Positions 29,092-37,467 of a stretch of DNA of 46,183 nt are shown here, piece after piece (the first letter of the stretch is position 1; every line of letters begins with the position of its first letter). This stretch comes from Verrucomicrobiota bacterium (lineage in GTDB: Bacteria; Verrucomicrobiota; Verrucomicrobiia; Limisphaerales; UBA9464). The stretch is taken from NCBI GenBank assembly GCA_029865985.1, contig JARXAF010000090.1, forward strand, positions 1 to 46,183, written 5' to 3'. The notes under the pieces are model-generated. The model made no database searches. It was given only the letters and a program-made list of their open reading frames with translations, and was not told the origin of the DNA. A program made the position numbers and the translations under genes.

Positions 29092-29678
29092 CGGAGATCC
29101 TCGATGGAAAGGCGCGCCGTGATGACCTCCAAGGTGAGTCGCTTCACCTCGAGTCCTCCTTTGAGCCAACTGAGTTCAGCACTCATTGCGTCGCTGGTGC
29201 CATTGGGAAAGAAACGAATCGCAGCCAGTGAAGAACTCATCATGTTCTGCCCGTTCACCAACAAACTCCGGAACGCGACATCGTCATTGAGTTGACCATG
29301 GTAAGGCGGCTTGGACATCGGGCCCGATTGCATATCCTGCGAATCCCGGAGCCGATCGAAGGAGGCCATGGACACCCCATTGGTGGCTCCCATCACGCCT
29401 TCCGGAGCCGGTTCCACCAGAACCCTGCCCTCCGCGCCATAGAGCACCACCTGCATCGGCCGATTGCCCATGATGGCCCGCGCCCGGGCCTCGTTGCAGG
29501 CGGACTCCATCACCTCGAGAGTCTCGGCCATCGCACTCTTTTTATTGGCCATGAATCGGGGGACGGCCACGAACATCATCACGGCCACCAGCATCACTGC
29601 CACCACGAGTTCGATCATGGTGAAGGCCGCGCGGGCGGCACGGTTTCTGGACCCGATGTGGAAGGCCGTCCTCATCAC
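29088..29678 (-). CDS. gspH: Type II secretion pseudopilin GspH-like
   Basis: RAAFTMIELVVAVMLVAVMMFVAVPRF; second half ACNEARARAIMGNRPMQVVLY resembles GspH. Confidence 0.75.
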   Translation of the reverse strand: MMRTAFHIGSRNRAARAAFTMIELVVAVMLVAVMMFVAVPRFMANKKSAMAETLEVMESACNEARARAIMGNRPMQVVLYGAEGRVLVEPAPEGVMGATNGVSMASFDRLRDSQDMQSGPMSKPPYHGQLNDDVAFRSLLVNGQNMMSSSLAAIRFFPNGTSDAMSAELSWLKGGLEVKRLTLEVITARLSIEDLR

Positions 29679-29687
29679 TTCAGGCGC

Positions 29688-30977
29688 TCACCGTGTGGAA
29701 ATGCTCTCGGTGATCTTGAACATCGCGGACATCACCCCCAGCAACATGAAACCCACCACGAAAGCGATGGCCACAATGATCACTGGTTGGATGAGGTTGG
29801 TCATCGCCGTCAAACCGACATTGAGGTCGTTTTCATAGGTGTCGGCCACATTGGACAAGGCGGCGGGCACATCGCCGGTCTCTTCGCCAATCTTGATCAA
29901 GTCGATCATCAGCTGCGGGAAGAGCCGGCTCTTGGCCAGAGGTTGGGCCAAGGTTTTGCCATCGGTGACAGCCTCCCGAGTCCGGGCGATGGCCTCTTGA
30001 ATGACCACATTGGGCATGACCTGTTCGGTGATGCGCAGCGCCTGCAACACCGGCACGCCGTTTTGCAACAAGGTGGAAAGCGTGCGGGCAAATTGACCGA
30101 AGAGATTCAGTCGCACCACCTTGCCAATCACCGGCAGGCGCATCACCAAACGGTCCAGGGTCTCGCGACCGACCTTGCTGGCCCGGTAGCGTCGGAAACC
30201 GACCACGGCTGCACCGCCAGCCAGCAACAATGCCCACCAATAGCCACTCAGGAAACCACTGATGGCGATGAGCATCTTGGTCATCGCCGGGAGTTCAATC
30301 TTGGTGTTGTCGAAGAGGGTCATGAACTTCGGCAACATGACCGTCATGAAGAAGATCACGAGCGCTCCGCCCACGACGCACACCACGGCCGGATAAATCA
30401 TGGCCGACTTGAACTTCGATTGAACCTCGGCAAAACGGTCGAAGTGGGCCGCTTGCCGGCGCAGCACTTCCTCCAATGCACCGGACTGCTCTCCGGCCCG
30501 GACCATGTTGATGACCAAATCGGGGAAGATGTGGTTCTGACGGGCCATGGCGTCAGAGAGGCTGCGACCCTCGGTCACATCTTGCTTGAGCTGGCGGCTG
30601 GCCTCACCGGGGATGCCCTTGGAGGAAAGGCTTTCCATGCTCCGCAAGGCCATGGTGAGAGGCATGCCGGCCCGCAACAAGTTGGCCAATTGCAGGGTGT
30701 ACATGGCCAACTCCTTCAGTCCGGGCCTCTGTGGACCGCGCTTGAAGATTTGGCTCAAACCGGCCTTGGAACCTTCTGCGGCGGCGCGCGCCGCGGGGGA
30801 ACCCGCCGATGCCGTGGACTTCGCCGGTTTGGCCGAACCCTTACCTTGCACCACGGAAACCGGGATGACCCCCAGCCGTTCGACTTGCGCCACGGCAGCC
30901 GCCCGATCCCCGGCCTCGAGGACTCCTTCGACGAGTTCTCCCGAACGCCGTCGTGCCTTATAGTTGAATTGCGCCAT
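29688..30977 (-). CDS. gspF: Type II secretion inner-membrane protein GspF
   Basis: MAQFNYKARRRSGELVEGVLEA; two GspF domains: LANLLRAGMPLTMALRSM and FARTLSTLLQNGVPVLQALRI, IGEETGDVPAAL. Confidence 0.95.
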   Translation of the reverse strand: MAQFNYKARRRSGELVEGVLEAGDRAAAVAQVERLGVIPVSVVQGKGSAKPAKSTASAGSPAARAAAEGSKAGLSQIFKRGPQRPGLKELAMYTLQLANLLRAGMPLTMALRSMESLSSKGIPGEASRQLKQDVTEGRSLSDAMARQNHIFPDLVINMVRAGEQSGALEEVLRRQAAHFDRFAEVQSKFKSAMIYPAVVCVVGGALVIFFMTVMLPKFMTLFDNTKIELPAMTKMLIAISGFLSGYWWALLLAGGAAVVGFRRYRASKVGRETLDRLVMRLPVIGKVVRLNLFGQFARTLSTLLQNGVPVLQALRITEQVMPNVVIQEAIARTREAVTDGKTLAQPLAKSRLFPQLMIDLIKIGEETGDVPAALSNVADTYENDLNVGLTAMTNLIQPVIIVAIAFVVGFMLLGVMSAMFKITESISTR

Positions 30978-31038
30978 GTCGCGTGCCGTTTGGATAACCG
31001 GCGCGCGCCGAAAGTTCCATCTCCCCGATGCAGAGGAT

Positions 31039-31350
31039 TCAGCTCACGGCCAGAAGGGACACCCGTTGCCCCTGCGCATTGCGGCTGATTCCCTGCCCCC
31101 TCGGATCCACCTGCAGGACTCCATCCACCCAAAATGCATACTGGTGATGACCATGACGAATGCTCACGGACGCCTGCCAGGAACCGTCAAACGCCTGGGT
31201 CATGGGGTGGGTCTCCGGATTCCACGCATTGAATTCACCCACCACAGCCACTTTCTGAGCCTGAGGGGCCAAACAGATGAAGTTGACCGGGACCAGCGCC
31301 TTGGAGCCAAGGGATCGCGGAGGACCTGGTGGACGGGGAGCCGGATTCAT
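31039..31350 (-). CDS. Stand-alone CBM48/AMPK-type glycogen-binding-like protein
   Basis: VNFICLAPQAQKVAVVGEFNAWNPETHPMTQAFDGSWQASVSIRHGHHQYAFWVDG matches the isoamylase-N/CBM48 pattern. Start at MNPAPRP; an alternative start lies at 31410. Confidence 0.8.
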   Translation of the reverse strand: MNPAPRPPGPPRSLGSKALVPVNFICLAPQAQKVAVVGEFNAWNPETHPMTQAFDGSWQASVSIRHGHHQYAFWVDGVLQVDPRGQGISRNAQGQRVSLLAVS

Positions 31351-31449
31351 GGATTCTCGAAATTGTCTCTGCTCGCACTCGATCTCACGCAGACACCGTG
31401 CGCACCGCATGCGAGCCGGCTAAGAAAACCATTTGTAATCTCGGAGCAA

Positions 31450-32274
31450 GTGGATTTCGCGACAATCAGCCGATTCCTCAAATCCACCGTTCTGCAGGCG
31501 GGTTGCGGATTGAATCGTTTCCAGAGATCCTCACCCCCAGTGCTGGGTACTTGGATCAACGCAGCCGCCGGAGTCGGGGCCCTCCTCTGGGCTCGACGGT
31601 CCCTCGGCACCGAGAATCCGCCGCCCAACTCAGGGCGGTTCCGTTGGGGGGCGGCCGGATTGGCGTTGCTCATCGGCGGAACCGGGATCGCTCACACCCT
31701 GCCGCACTCCATTTCAGGAGCGATCCGTTTTCTCGGGATTGCGGTGGTGGGCCTCCTGTCGGGAAATCTGACCGGCCGAATTCTCGGGCTGCAGCGAAGG
31801 CTAGACCTCTGGGGGCGTACTCTTTCCAGTCACCTCCCCACTCCATCAGGAAAACCGATCCGCTTTTCTGGTGCGCTGGCCATGGGAGGGCTCCTGGCCT
31901 TGAACCCGCTGCTCATCCCGGCAGCCATCCAAGACGGCCTGGAACATCGATGGATCGGACTCGCCCTCAAATCTGCCCTAGATGCCATAGCGGTCCACGC
32001 ATGGGTTCGGAGCCTGTCCCCTATTCGATGGAGCCTGTCCCTAGCGATGCTGGGAGTGATCCTTCTTTGGCAATCCGCCTGGACGGTTGGATCCGCGTCA
32101 GCGGCGGATTGGCTGCAGTCCCAAGGGATTTCCGACTCCGTGATGCTGGCTTCCAGTCTCCTGATTCTTTGCAGTGCCCCTGCCATCGCCGGCATCCGGC
32201 GAGCCGCTCTGGCCAATTTATTGCCGACGCTGGTCTGGATTCCGCTCCTCAACTTCTGGCTTCGCAGCCACTGA
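31450..32274 (+). CDS. DUF554-like integral membrane protein (start uncertain)
   Basis: VLGTWINAAAGVGALLWARRSL...LGIAVVGLLSGNLTGRILGLQRRLDLWG...AAIQDGLEHRWIGLALKSALDAIA resembles the DUF554/YdfK layout. GTG start at 31450 is a guess. Confidence 0.65.
   Translation: MDFATISRFLKSTVLQAGCGLNRFQRSSPPVLGTWINAAAGVGALLWARRSLGTENPPPNSGRFRWGAAGLALLIGGTGIAHTLPHSISGAIRFLGIAVVGLLSGNLTGRILGLQRRLDLWGRTLSSHLPTPSGKPIRFSGALAMGGLLALNPLLIPAAIQDGLEHRWIGLALKSALDAIAVHAWVRSLSPIRWSLSLAMLGVILLWQSAWTVGSASAADWLQSQGISDSVMLASSLLILCSAPAIAGIRRAALANLLPTLVWIPLLNFWLRSH
32009..32042. repeat. Two GGAGCCTGTCCC(C)T repeat units, 21 bp apart, inside the DUF554-like CDS
   Basis: 32009-32022 and 32030-32042, encoding R-SLS-PIRW-SLS-L in frame. 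Confidence 0.8.
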
Positions 32275-32436
32275 TGGGATCCGCGGTCAGAGGCCTAGGA
32301 CTTCGAAGACGCCATCAACCTTGAAGAGGTCCTCATACAAACCAGACCTTGATAAACCGGTCCCAAAACCGTTTGTCAGCCCCCTCCCAGCAGCTCTCCC
32401 TTCCCTCAATCGCCTTCGGGCTCTAGGCTCAGGCCC

Positions 32437-33186
32437 ATGACCCCATGGTTGAGTTCCCTTGGTTGCCCGATGGTACTGTGGTCAGGGCTCTGGACCCTGC
32501 CGCTGGCGGCGCAGGTTCCGATTCCTCCGGCTCAGTTGGCCAAACTGCCGCCCGCACTGAAACGACCTGTGGACTTCAAGACTGAGGTCTATCCGCTCTT
32601 CAAGTCGGCCTGCTTCAAGTGCCACGGTCCCGAAAAGCAAAAGGGGAAATACCGGATGGATACCCGCGAGGGAGCATTCAAGGTGACCGGTGACCACGGC
32701 CCAGCCATTCAAGCCGGACAGAGCGACAAGAGCGCCATCATCCTCATGGCAGCCGGGTTGATCGACGAAATGCTCATGCCCCCGCCCGGAGGCAAACCCG
32801 GCGAGAGCGACCCTCTGACGGCCGAACAAATCGGTCTTTTGCGGGCTTGGATTGATCAAGGAGCCCAATGGCCCGACGGTCCCATCGCCGAAGTCATCCA
32901 ACCGGTGCGATTTGATGCGGATATCCAGAAACTCCTCACGGCCTCCTGCTCGAAATGCCATTCCGGCCCCACCGCTGAAGGCGGTTTCTCGGTCGATTCC
33001 CTCGAACGAGTACTGGCTGGAGGCAAGTCCTACGGCAAGGTGGTGGTGCCCGGCGACCTCCGAAAGTCCTCACTCCTGACCATTCTCGCTGGAAAGGACG
33101 AAGACATCCCCAAGCCGGAAGCGCACCGGATGGCCGGCAAGCCCCTTAAAATGGTGGAAGAGTGGATCCGGCAGGGCGCGAAGTAG
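32437..33186 (+). CDS. Planctomycete-type cytochrome c domain protein with two CxxCH motifs
   Basis: VDFKTEVYPLFKSACFKCHGPEKQKGKYRMDTREGAFKVTGD...MPPPGGKPGESDPLTAEQIGLLRAWIDQGAQWPDG, plus SCSKCHSG. Confidence 0.9.
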   Translation: MTPWLSSLGCPMVLWSGLWTLPLAAQVPIPPAQLAKLPPALKRPVDFKTEVYPLFKSACFKCHGPEKQKGKYRMDTREGAFKVTGDHGPAIQAGQSDKSAIILMAAGLIDEMLMPPPGGKPGESDPLTAEQIGLLRAWIDQGAQWPDGPIAEVIQPVRFDADIQKLLTASCSKCHSGPTAEGGFSVDSLERVLAGGKSYGKVVVPGDLRKSSLLTILAGKDEDIPKPEAHRMAGKPLKMVEEWIRQGAK

Positions 33187-33928
33187 CTTCAGAGTCAGCC
33201 CGCACGTACCGCAGGAACCGCTCATCGCCCACTGTCCGAACCTGAGCCAACCGAAAACGCGCGGCATCCGCCAAACACGCGGCCAGCGGTCCATCCGCGA
33301 TGGTGGGCGCGGCCCGTCCCCCAAAAACCCGAGGCACGCAGGTCAGACGGATTTCATCCACCCGATTTGCCGCGAGGAGCGCCGCGTTCACCCGACCTCC
33401 CCCCTCCGCCGCCAAACGCCGAATCCCGTGACGCTCTGCCAACCACGACAAGGCGGCTGAAAAATCAAGGCCTTCCCCGGGTGAAACCCAAAGTTCGGCT
33501 CCCAACTGACGCAATCGTTCACGTTGAGCTTTTGGAGCGCTTTCAGCGACCAAAACAACGATAGGAGCCCCCGGATGCTTCCAAAGTTCGGCTTCAGAGG
33601 ACAGCGAAGCGGCCCCACTCACCACCACTCGGACAGGCGCCGGAGCCAATCCCGCCCTCCGCCGGGCCGCCAGATGCTTTGGGGAGCCTGTCCCCAAGGT
33701 GGCCCCGGTCTCTTCGACGGTGCGGGCACCGCACAGCAGCGCATCAGCGGTGGCTCTCAATGCATATAGAGCCCTTTGATCATCAGAACTACCAAAGGTG
33801 GTCACCTCCCGCCCGGCCGTTGCCACCTTGCCGTCGGCCGTCATGGCCATGTTAATGACCACATAGGGGAAAACCCTGGCACCCCGGGAATCCTTCCGCT
33901 GATCAATGGAGGAACATGGCGTCGCCAT
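33146..33928 (-). CDS. RibD C-terminal-domain (dihydrofolate reductase-like) protein
   Basis: PYVVINMAMTADGKVAT, TFGSSDDQRALYALRATADALLCGARTVEET, RRLAAEGGGRVNAALLAANRVDEIRLT. Start at MATPCSS, overlapping queA. Confidence 0.88.
   Translation of the reverse strand: MATPCSSIDQRKDSRGARVFPYVVINMAMTADGKVATAGREVTTFGSSDDQRALYALRATADALLCGARTVEETGATLGTGSPKHLAARRRAGLAPAPVRVVVSGAASLSSEAELWKHPGAPIVVLVAESAPKAQRERLRQLGAELWVSPGEGLDFSAALSWLAERHGIRRLAAEGGGRVNAALLAANRVDEIRLTCVPRVFGGRAAPTIADGPLAACLADAARFRLAQVRTVGDERFLRYVRADSEATSRPAGSTLPPF
33679..33697. repeat. GGGGAGCCTGTCCCC repeat unit with 7-bp stem inside the RibD-like CDS
   Basis: TTGGGGA-GCCTG-TCCCCAA perfect hairpin. Confidence 0.75.
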
Positions 33929-34973
33929 AACTAAAGAACCGGTATTTCTCTCGAATTGCCTCGGCATAGGCAGCCATAACGAAATCTCGTCCTCGCAATC
34001 CACCGGGATCGGCGAACGCACTGACCAACATCAACAACGTACTCTTGGGCAGGTGAAAGTTGGTCAGCAGGGCATCCACCACTCGGAAAACATGGGGGGG
34101 ATGGATAAAAATCCGGGTCCGCCCAGAACCGGGTTGAATGAGCCCTTCAGCACGGGCCGCCACCGTTTCCAAAACCCGCATGCTGGTGGTCCCGACGGCA
34201 ATCACCCGCCGCCCTGAAGCCTTGGCTTCATTGAGGGCTTGAGCTGTCTCGATTCCCAACTCGTAACGTTCTTCGTGCATGGTGTGGTCTGAGACCGCCT
34301 CCGCCTTGACCGGAAGGAAGGTTCCCGCCCCAACATGCAGTGTGACATAACGCAACCGGACGCCTTTGGCCTCCAAGGCTTGCATTACCCGCTTCGTGAA
34401 GTGCAGTCCCGCCGTCGGAGCCGCCACGGATCCCGCCTGCCGGTTGTAGATGGTCTGATACCGCGCGGCATCGTGATCACTGGCCCCGGATCCACCTCGC
34501 TCGATGTAGGGGGGCAGCGGGATTTGCCCGATTCTTAGAAGCCGTTCCCAGAAGAACTCCGACTGATCCCATTGGACCAAAATGTGCCCTTCGGGATTCT
34601 TGTCCAAGACCTCACACACCAACAACCCCGTTGCGGGATCGCCAAATTGCAGGCGCATGCCCGGCCGTACCCGTTTGCCGGGACGAACCATGGACCACCA
34701 ACGACCAGCCTGAGTCTCCTCCAGCAACAGCAGTTCCACCTGGCCCGGTGACTCCATTTTGCGACCCATCAGTCGGGCGGGAATGACCCGGGAATCGTTC
34801 ATCACCAGCACATCTCCTTCTTGGAGGAGATTAACGATATCGAAAAAACTCTGGTGCTCAACACCTTGAGATTGGCGGTTCAAAACCATCAACCGAGAAC
34901 CATCCCTCTCAGCGCTCGGGGATTGGGCAATCCGATCGATCGGCAGTTCGAAATCAAAATCCGCAACACGCAC
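33903..34973 (-). CDS. queA: tRNA preQ1(34) S-adenosylmethionine ribosyltransferase-isomerase
   Basis: MRVADFDFELPIDRIAQSPSAERDGSRLMVLNR, MNDSRVIPARLMGRK, GSVAAPTAGLHFTKRV, THVGAGTFLPVKAE-like TLHVGAGTFLPVKAE, TNFHLPKSTLLMLVSAF. Confidence 0.97.
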   Translation of the reverse strand: MRVADFDFELPIDRIAQSPSAERDGSRLMVLNRQSQGVEHQSFFDIVNLLQEGDVLVMNDSRVIPARLMGRKMESPGQVELLLLEETQAGRWWSMVRPGKRVRPGMRLQFGDPATGLLVCEVLDKNPEGHILVQWDQSEFFWERLLRIGQIPLPPYIERGGSGASDHDAARYQTIYNRQAGSVAAPTAGLHFTKRVMQALEAKGVRLRYVTLHVGAGTFLPVKAEAVSDHTMHEERYELGIETAQALNEAKASGRRVIAVGTTSMRVLETVAARAEGLIQPGSGRTRIFIHPPHVFRVVDALLTNFHLPKSTLLMLVSAFADPGGLRGRDFVMAAYAEAIREKYRFFSYGDAMFLH

Positions 34974-35066
34974 TCAGGGAGAAAAAGGGAAACAATGCAA
35001 AATGTCGATCTCAAGATGATCAAGTTGTTAACGGTATTTACTGGGTTTTCAACCCATGAAGCCCCC

Positions 35067-35086
35067 TGTGCATAACTTGTGCATAA
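35067..35086 (-). promoter_or_regulatory. Two DnaA-box-like 9-mers (TTATGCACA) upstream of mraZ
   Basis: TGTGCATAA at 35067-35075 and 35078-35086 (reverse complement TTATGCACA, matching TTATNCACA), 11 bp start-to-start, in an AT-rich intergenic region. Confidence 0.6.
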
Positions 35087-35211
35087 CATATAGTAAGAAA
35101 AAGCAACGAGTTAGTTGCAAAAAGGGAGAAGATTAGAGTAAGAAGGGGCCGTCCACGGGACCTTGGAATTTCTCGTGGTATTTGAGGGATAAAATCGCTG
35201 ACGGAGTTTGA

Positions 35212-35721
35212 ATGGCCACCGCAGGTGACATCATGGAGACAGGAACCGGTTCTGCTGGAGTGAATCCAGCGGCGAATCGGCCCCGTTTCACTTGGCGATA
35301 CGACCACAAGCTCGACGCTCAAGGCCGCGTTCCCTTGCCGGCAAAATGGCGCCCCGAAGACCCTTCCAGCCTGTCCCTCATGGCGGTGATGATTAAGCAC
35401 CCATCGGAAGCGGAGTTCGTCATGGTGCTTCCAGTTGAGCAGTTCGAGCGGTTCAGCAACCCGATTTGTCAGGGCGACTTCACGGATCCGCTGCGGTTGG
35501 CCGAGCGCCACGACTATGTGGACCGCATCATCGAACTGGAACTCGACAGCGCCGGCCGCATTTCTCTGCCCAAAGAGATGCGCAGCGCAGCCGCACTGAC
35601 CGACGACGTCCTTTTCGTCGGTTGCATCGACCGATTCGAGGTCTGGAACCCCGAGTCTTATCAGATGGCTCGCCTTTCGGAACGCCTTCTCAAGAAGGTC
35701 CAGAACCCCCAAAAAACATGA
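35212..35721 (+). CDS. mraZ: Transcriptional regulator MraZ
   Basis: Two AbrB-like halves: FTWRYDHKLDAQGRVPLPAKWR and LELDSAGRISLPKEMRSAAALTDDVLFVGCIDRFEVWNPESY. Located at the head of the dcw cluster. Confidence 0.92.
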   Translation: MATAGDIMETGTGSAGVNPAANRPRFTWRYDHKLDAQGRVPLPAKWRPEDPSSLSLMAVMIKHPSEAEFVMVLPVEQFERFSNPICQGDFTDPLRLAERHDYVDRIIELELDSAGRISLPKEMRSAAALTDDVLFVGCIDRFEVWNPESYQMARLSERLLKKVQNPQKT

Positions 35722-36113
35722 AGTTGCTGGCTCTGTTCAACCCGCGCTCCTGGTTTTCTAGGGGTCAACCCGACCCGCTCAGTCCCCTCCACAGAACCTC
35801 GGGCCTGGGCGGGGTGCCGATCGGTTCTGTAAAGGCCTTGCCGGAAACCTTGGCTCGGCGATTTTTCTCGTTCGAAAACCAACGCTTGCCGGCGCGGAAT
35901 CTCATCCAGGGCGAGTTGCAACTCCCCGCCGTGACCCCGGTGCGCAATGACCTCGTTGAGGACGATGTCGAACTGGTCCGTCGTCGCCGAGAAACCCGAT
36001 TGCTGCATGAAACCCGACCGCCGGGAGCTGGCGGAACCCACGACCCCGAACTGGCCGTCAATCGCCTGAGGAACCGGGAACCGGTGACCCATCGATTGGT
36101 AGCACGGGATTGA
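35718..36113 (+). CDS. Hypothetical protein (131 aa) between mraZ and rsmH
   Basis: ATGA overlap with mraZ. MKLLALFNPRSWFSRGQPDPLSPLHRTSG...RRFFSFENQRLPARNLIQGELQLPAVTPVRNDLVEDDVELVRRRRETR. No recognised domain. Confidence 0.7.
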   Translation: MKLLALFNPRSWFSRGQPDPLSPLHRTSGLGGVPIGSVKALPETLARRFFSFENQRLPARNLIQGELQLPAVTPVRNDLVEDDVELVRRRRETRLLHETRPPGAGGTHDPELAVNRLRNREPVTHRLVARD

Positions 36114-36128
36114 ACGCACTCATGCCGC

Positions 36129-37070
36129 GTGTCCCTGTTTTCACATCAACCCGTTCTGCTGACCGAAGTGGTGACTTCACTCCAACCCAAGGCTCACGGC
36201 CGCTACCTGGATGGCACTCTGGGCGGTGGTGGTCACGCTTCGGCGATTTTGGAGGCGAGCTCTCCGGATGGTTTTCTCTACGGATGCGACCGGGACGCCG
36301 AAGCTCTGGCGGCCGCCCATGATCGTTTGAAACCTTACGGCGACCGATTCAAGACCCGTCAGTGCAATTTCACCGAGGCAGACCGTTGGATCGCACCCCA
36401 GTCCTTGGACGGAGTTCTCCTCGATCTCGGTGTCAGTTCCCACCAACTGGACACGCCTGAGCGCGGGTTCTCTTTCCAAAAAGACGGTCCCTTGGACATG
36501 CGCATGGACCAGAACGGGACAGGCCCCACCGCGGCGGACTTGGTCAACAGCCTGCCCGCAGATGAATTGGCCGACTTGTTCTGGAAACTGGGGGATGAGC
36601 GTCATTCGCGCAAAATCGCCCGAGCCATCGAAACCGAGCGCCGCAATCGCCCCTTCACGACCACCGGGCAACTGGCGCAGTTCATCGAGCGTATTTGCCC
36701 CCGTCGCGGAGCACCGACCCATCCCGCCACCCGCTGTTTCCAGGCACTGAGAATCGCCACCAACGATGAGCTGACATCGGTCCAAGACGGGCTGGAACGG
36801 GCCTTCCGTCTCCTGATTCCGGGCGGGCGGCTCGCAGTCATCAGCTTCCAATCCCTCGAAGATCGCATCGTCAAAGAGTTCATGCGCCGGGAAGCCCGGG
36901 ACTACGACTTCGAAGGGCCGGAAGATCATCCGGATTTTCGGCACCCTCGACATCCCCGGGGCAAGGAACTCGCCAGAAAAGGTCTCGTGGCTTCGGAGTC
37001 CGAACTCGACACCAACCCAAGAGCCCGCAGTGCACGACTGCGCGTGCTGGAACGCCTCCCGGAACCATGA
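36129..37070 (+). CDS. rsmH: 16S rRNA (cytosine(1402)-N(4))-methyltransferase
   Basis: GTG start. HQPVLLTEVVTSL, YLDGTLGGGGHASAIL, DGVLLDLGVSSHQLDTPERGFSF, GGRLAVISFQSLEDRIVKEF. Confidence 0.97.
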   Translation: MSLFSHQPVLLTEVVTSLQPKAHGRYLDGTLGGGGHASAILEASSPDGFLYGCDRDAEALAAAHDRLKPYGDRFKTRQCNFTEADRWIAPQSLDGVLLDLGVSSHQLDTPERGFSFQKDGPLDMRMDQNGTGPTAADLVNSLPADELADLFWKLGDERHSRKIARAIETERRNRPFTTTGQLAQFIERICPRRGAPTHPATRCFQALRIATNDELTSVQDGLERAFRLLIPGGRLAVISFQSLEDRIVKEFMRREARDYDFEGPEDHPDFRHPRHPRGKELARKGLVASESELDTNPRARSARLRVLERLPEP

Positions 37071-37459
37071 GCACCAAAAACCGTTCCGAAATGCGGCTGG
37101 GGACCATCGTGCGAGCCATGCTGGGTTCCGCACTCATCGCAACTTTGGGATTCTTGTGGATCCTTCAAAGCCGGGCCCACCAACGGCTTCAAGATCAGAT
37201 CAGCCAATTTCGCACCCAATGCACCGTGCTGGAGCGCTCCATCGGAAGGGATCAGCAGGAGATTGAAAAACTCCTCACCCGACCGGCTCTCATCCGCCGT
37301 ATCCAGGAACTCAAGCTGGGGTTGACCAACATCGCCTACCGCCAGGTGATCCATGTCACCAACCCCACTCCCGGCAGCATCCCCTCTTCCGAACTCACCC
37401 GTCATGCGGTTCCACCAACTGCCCCCGCCCCACCTCTGGCGGTGGCCGTTCCTCGCTGA
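37067..37459 (+). CDS. ftsL: FtsL-like cell division protein
   Basis: ATGA overlap with rsmH. Single TM plus short coiled coil (AHQRLQDQISQFRTQCTVLERSIGRDQQEIEKL) in the ftsL position. Confidence 0.6.
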   Translation: MSTKNRSEMRLGTIVRAMLGSALIATLGFLWILQSRAHQRLQDQISQFRTQCTVLERSIGRDQQEIEKLLTRPALIRRIQELKLGLTNIAYRQVIHVTNPTPGSIPSSELTRHAVPPTAPAPPLAVAVPR

Positions 37460-37467
37460 AACCTGAA

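Noticed and set aside
29292-31088. 598-aa His-rich plus-strand ORF
   Set aside because: It is the antisense shadow of gspF/gspH, with a low-complexity His/Gly composition typical of GC-rich frame shadows. The minus-strand genes have clear family motifs.
34974-35211. Full chromosomal origin (oriC)
   Set aside because: Only two DnaA-box-like 9-mers were seen, and no dnaA/dnaN/rpmH neighbours occur in the window. Reported only as putative DnaA sites.
34974-35211. MraZ-binding TGGGN direct repeats upstream of mraZ
   Set aside because: I could not find three regularly spaced TGGG(N) boxes; the G-rich words present are irregularly spaced.
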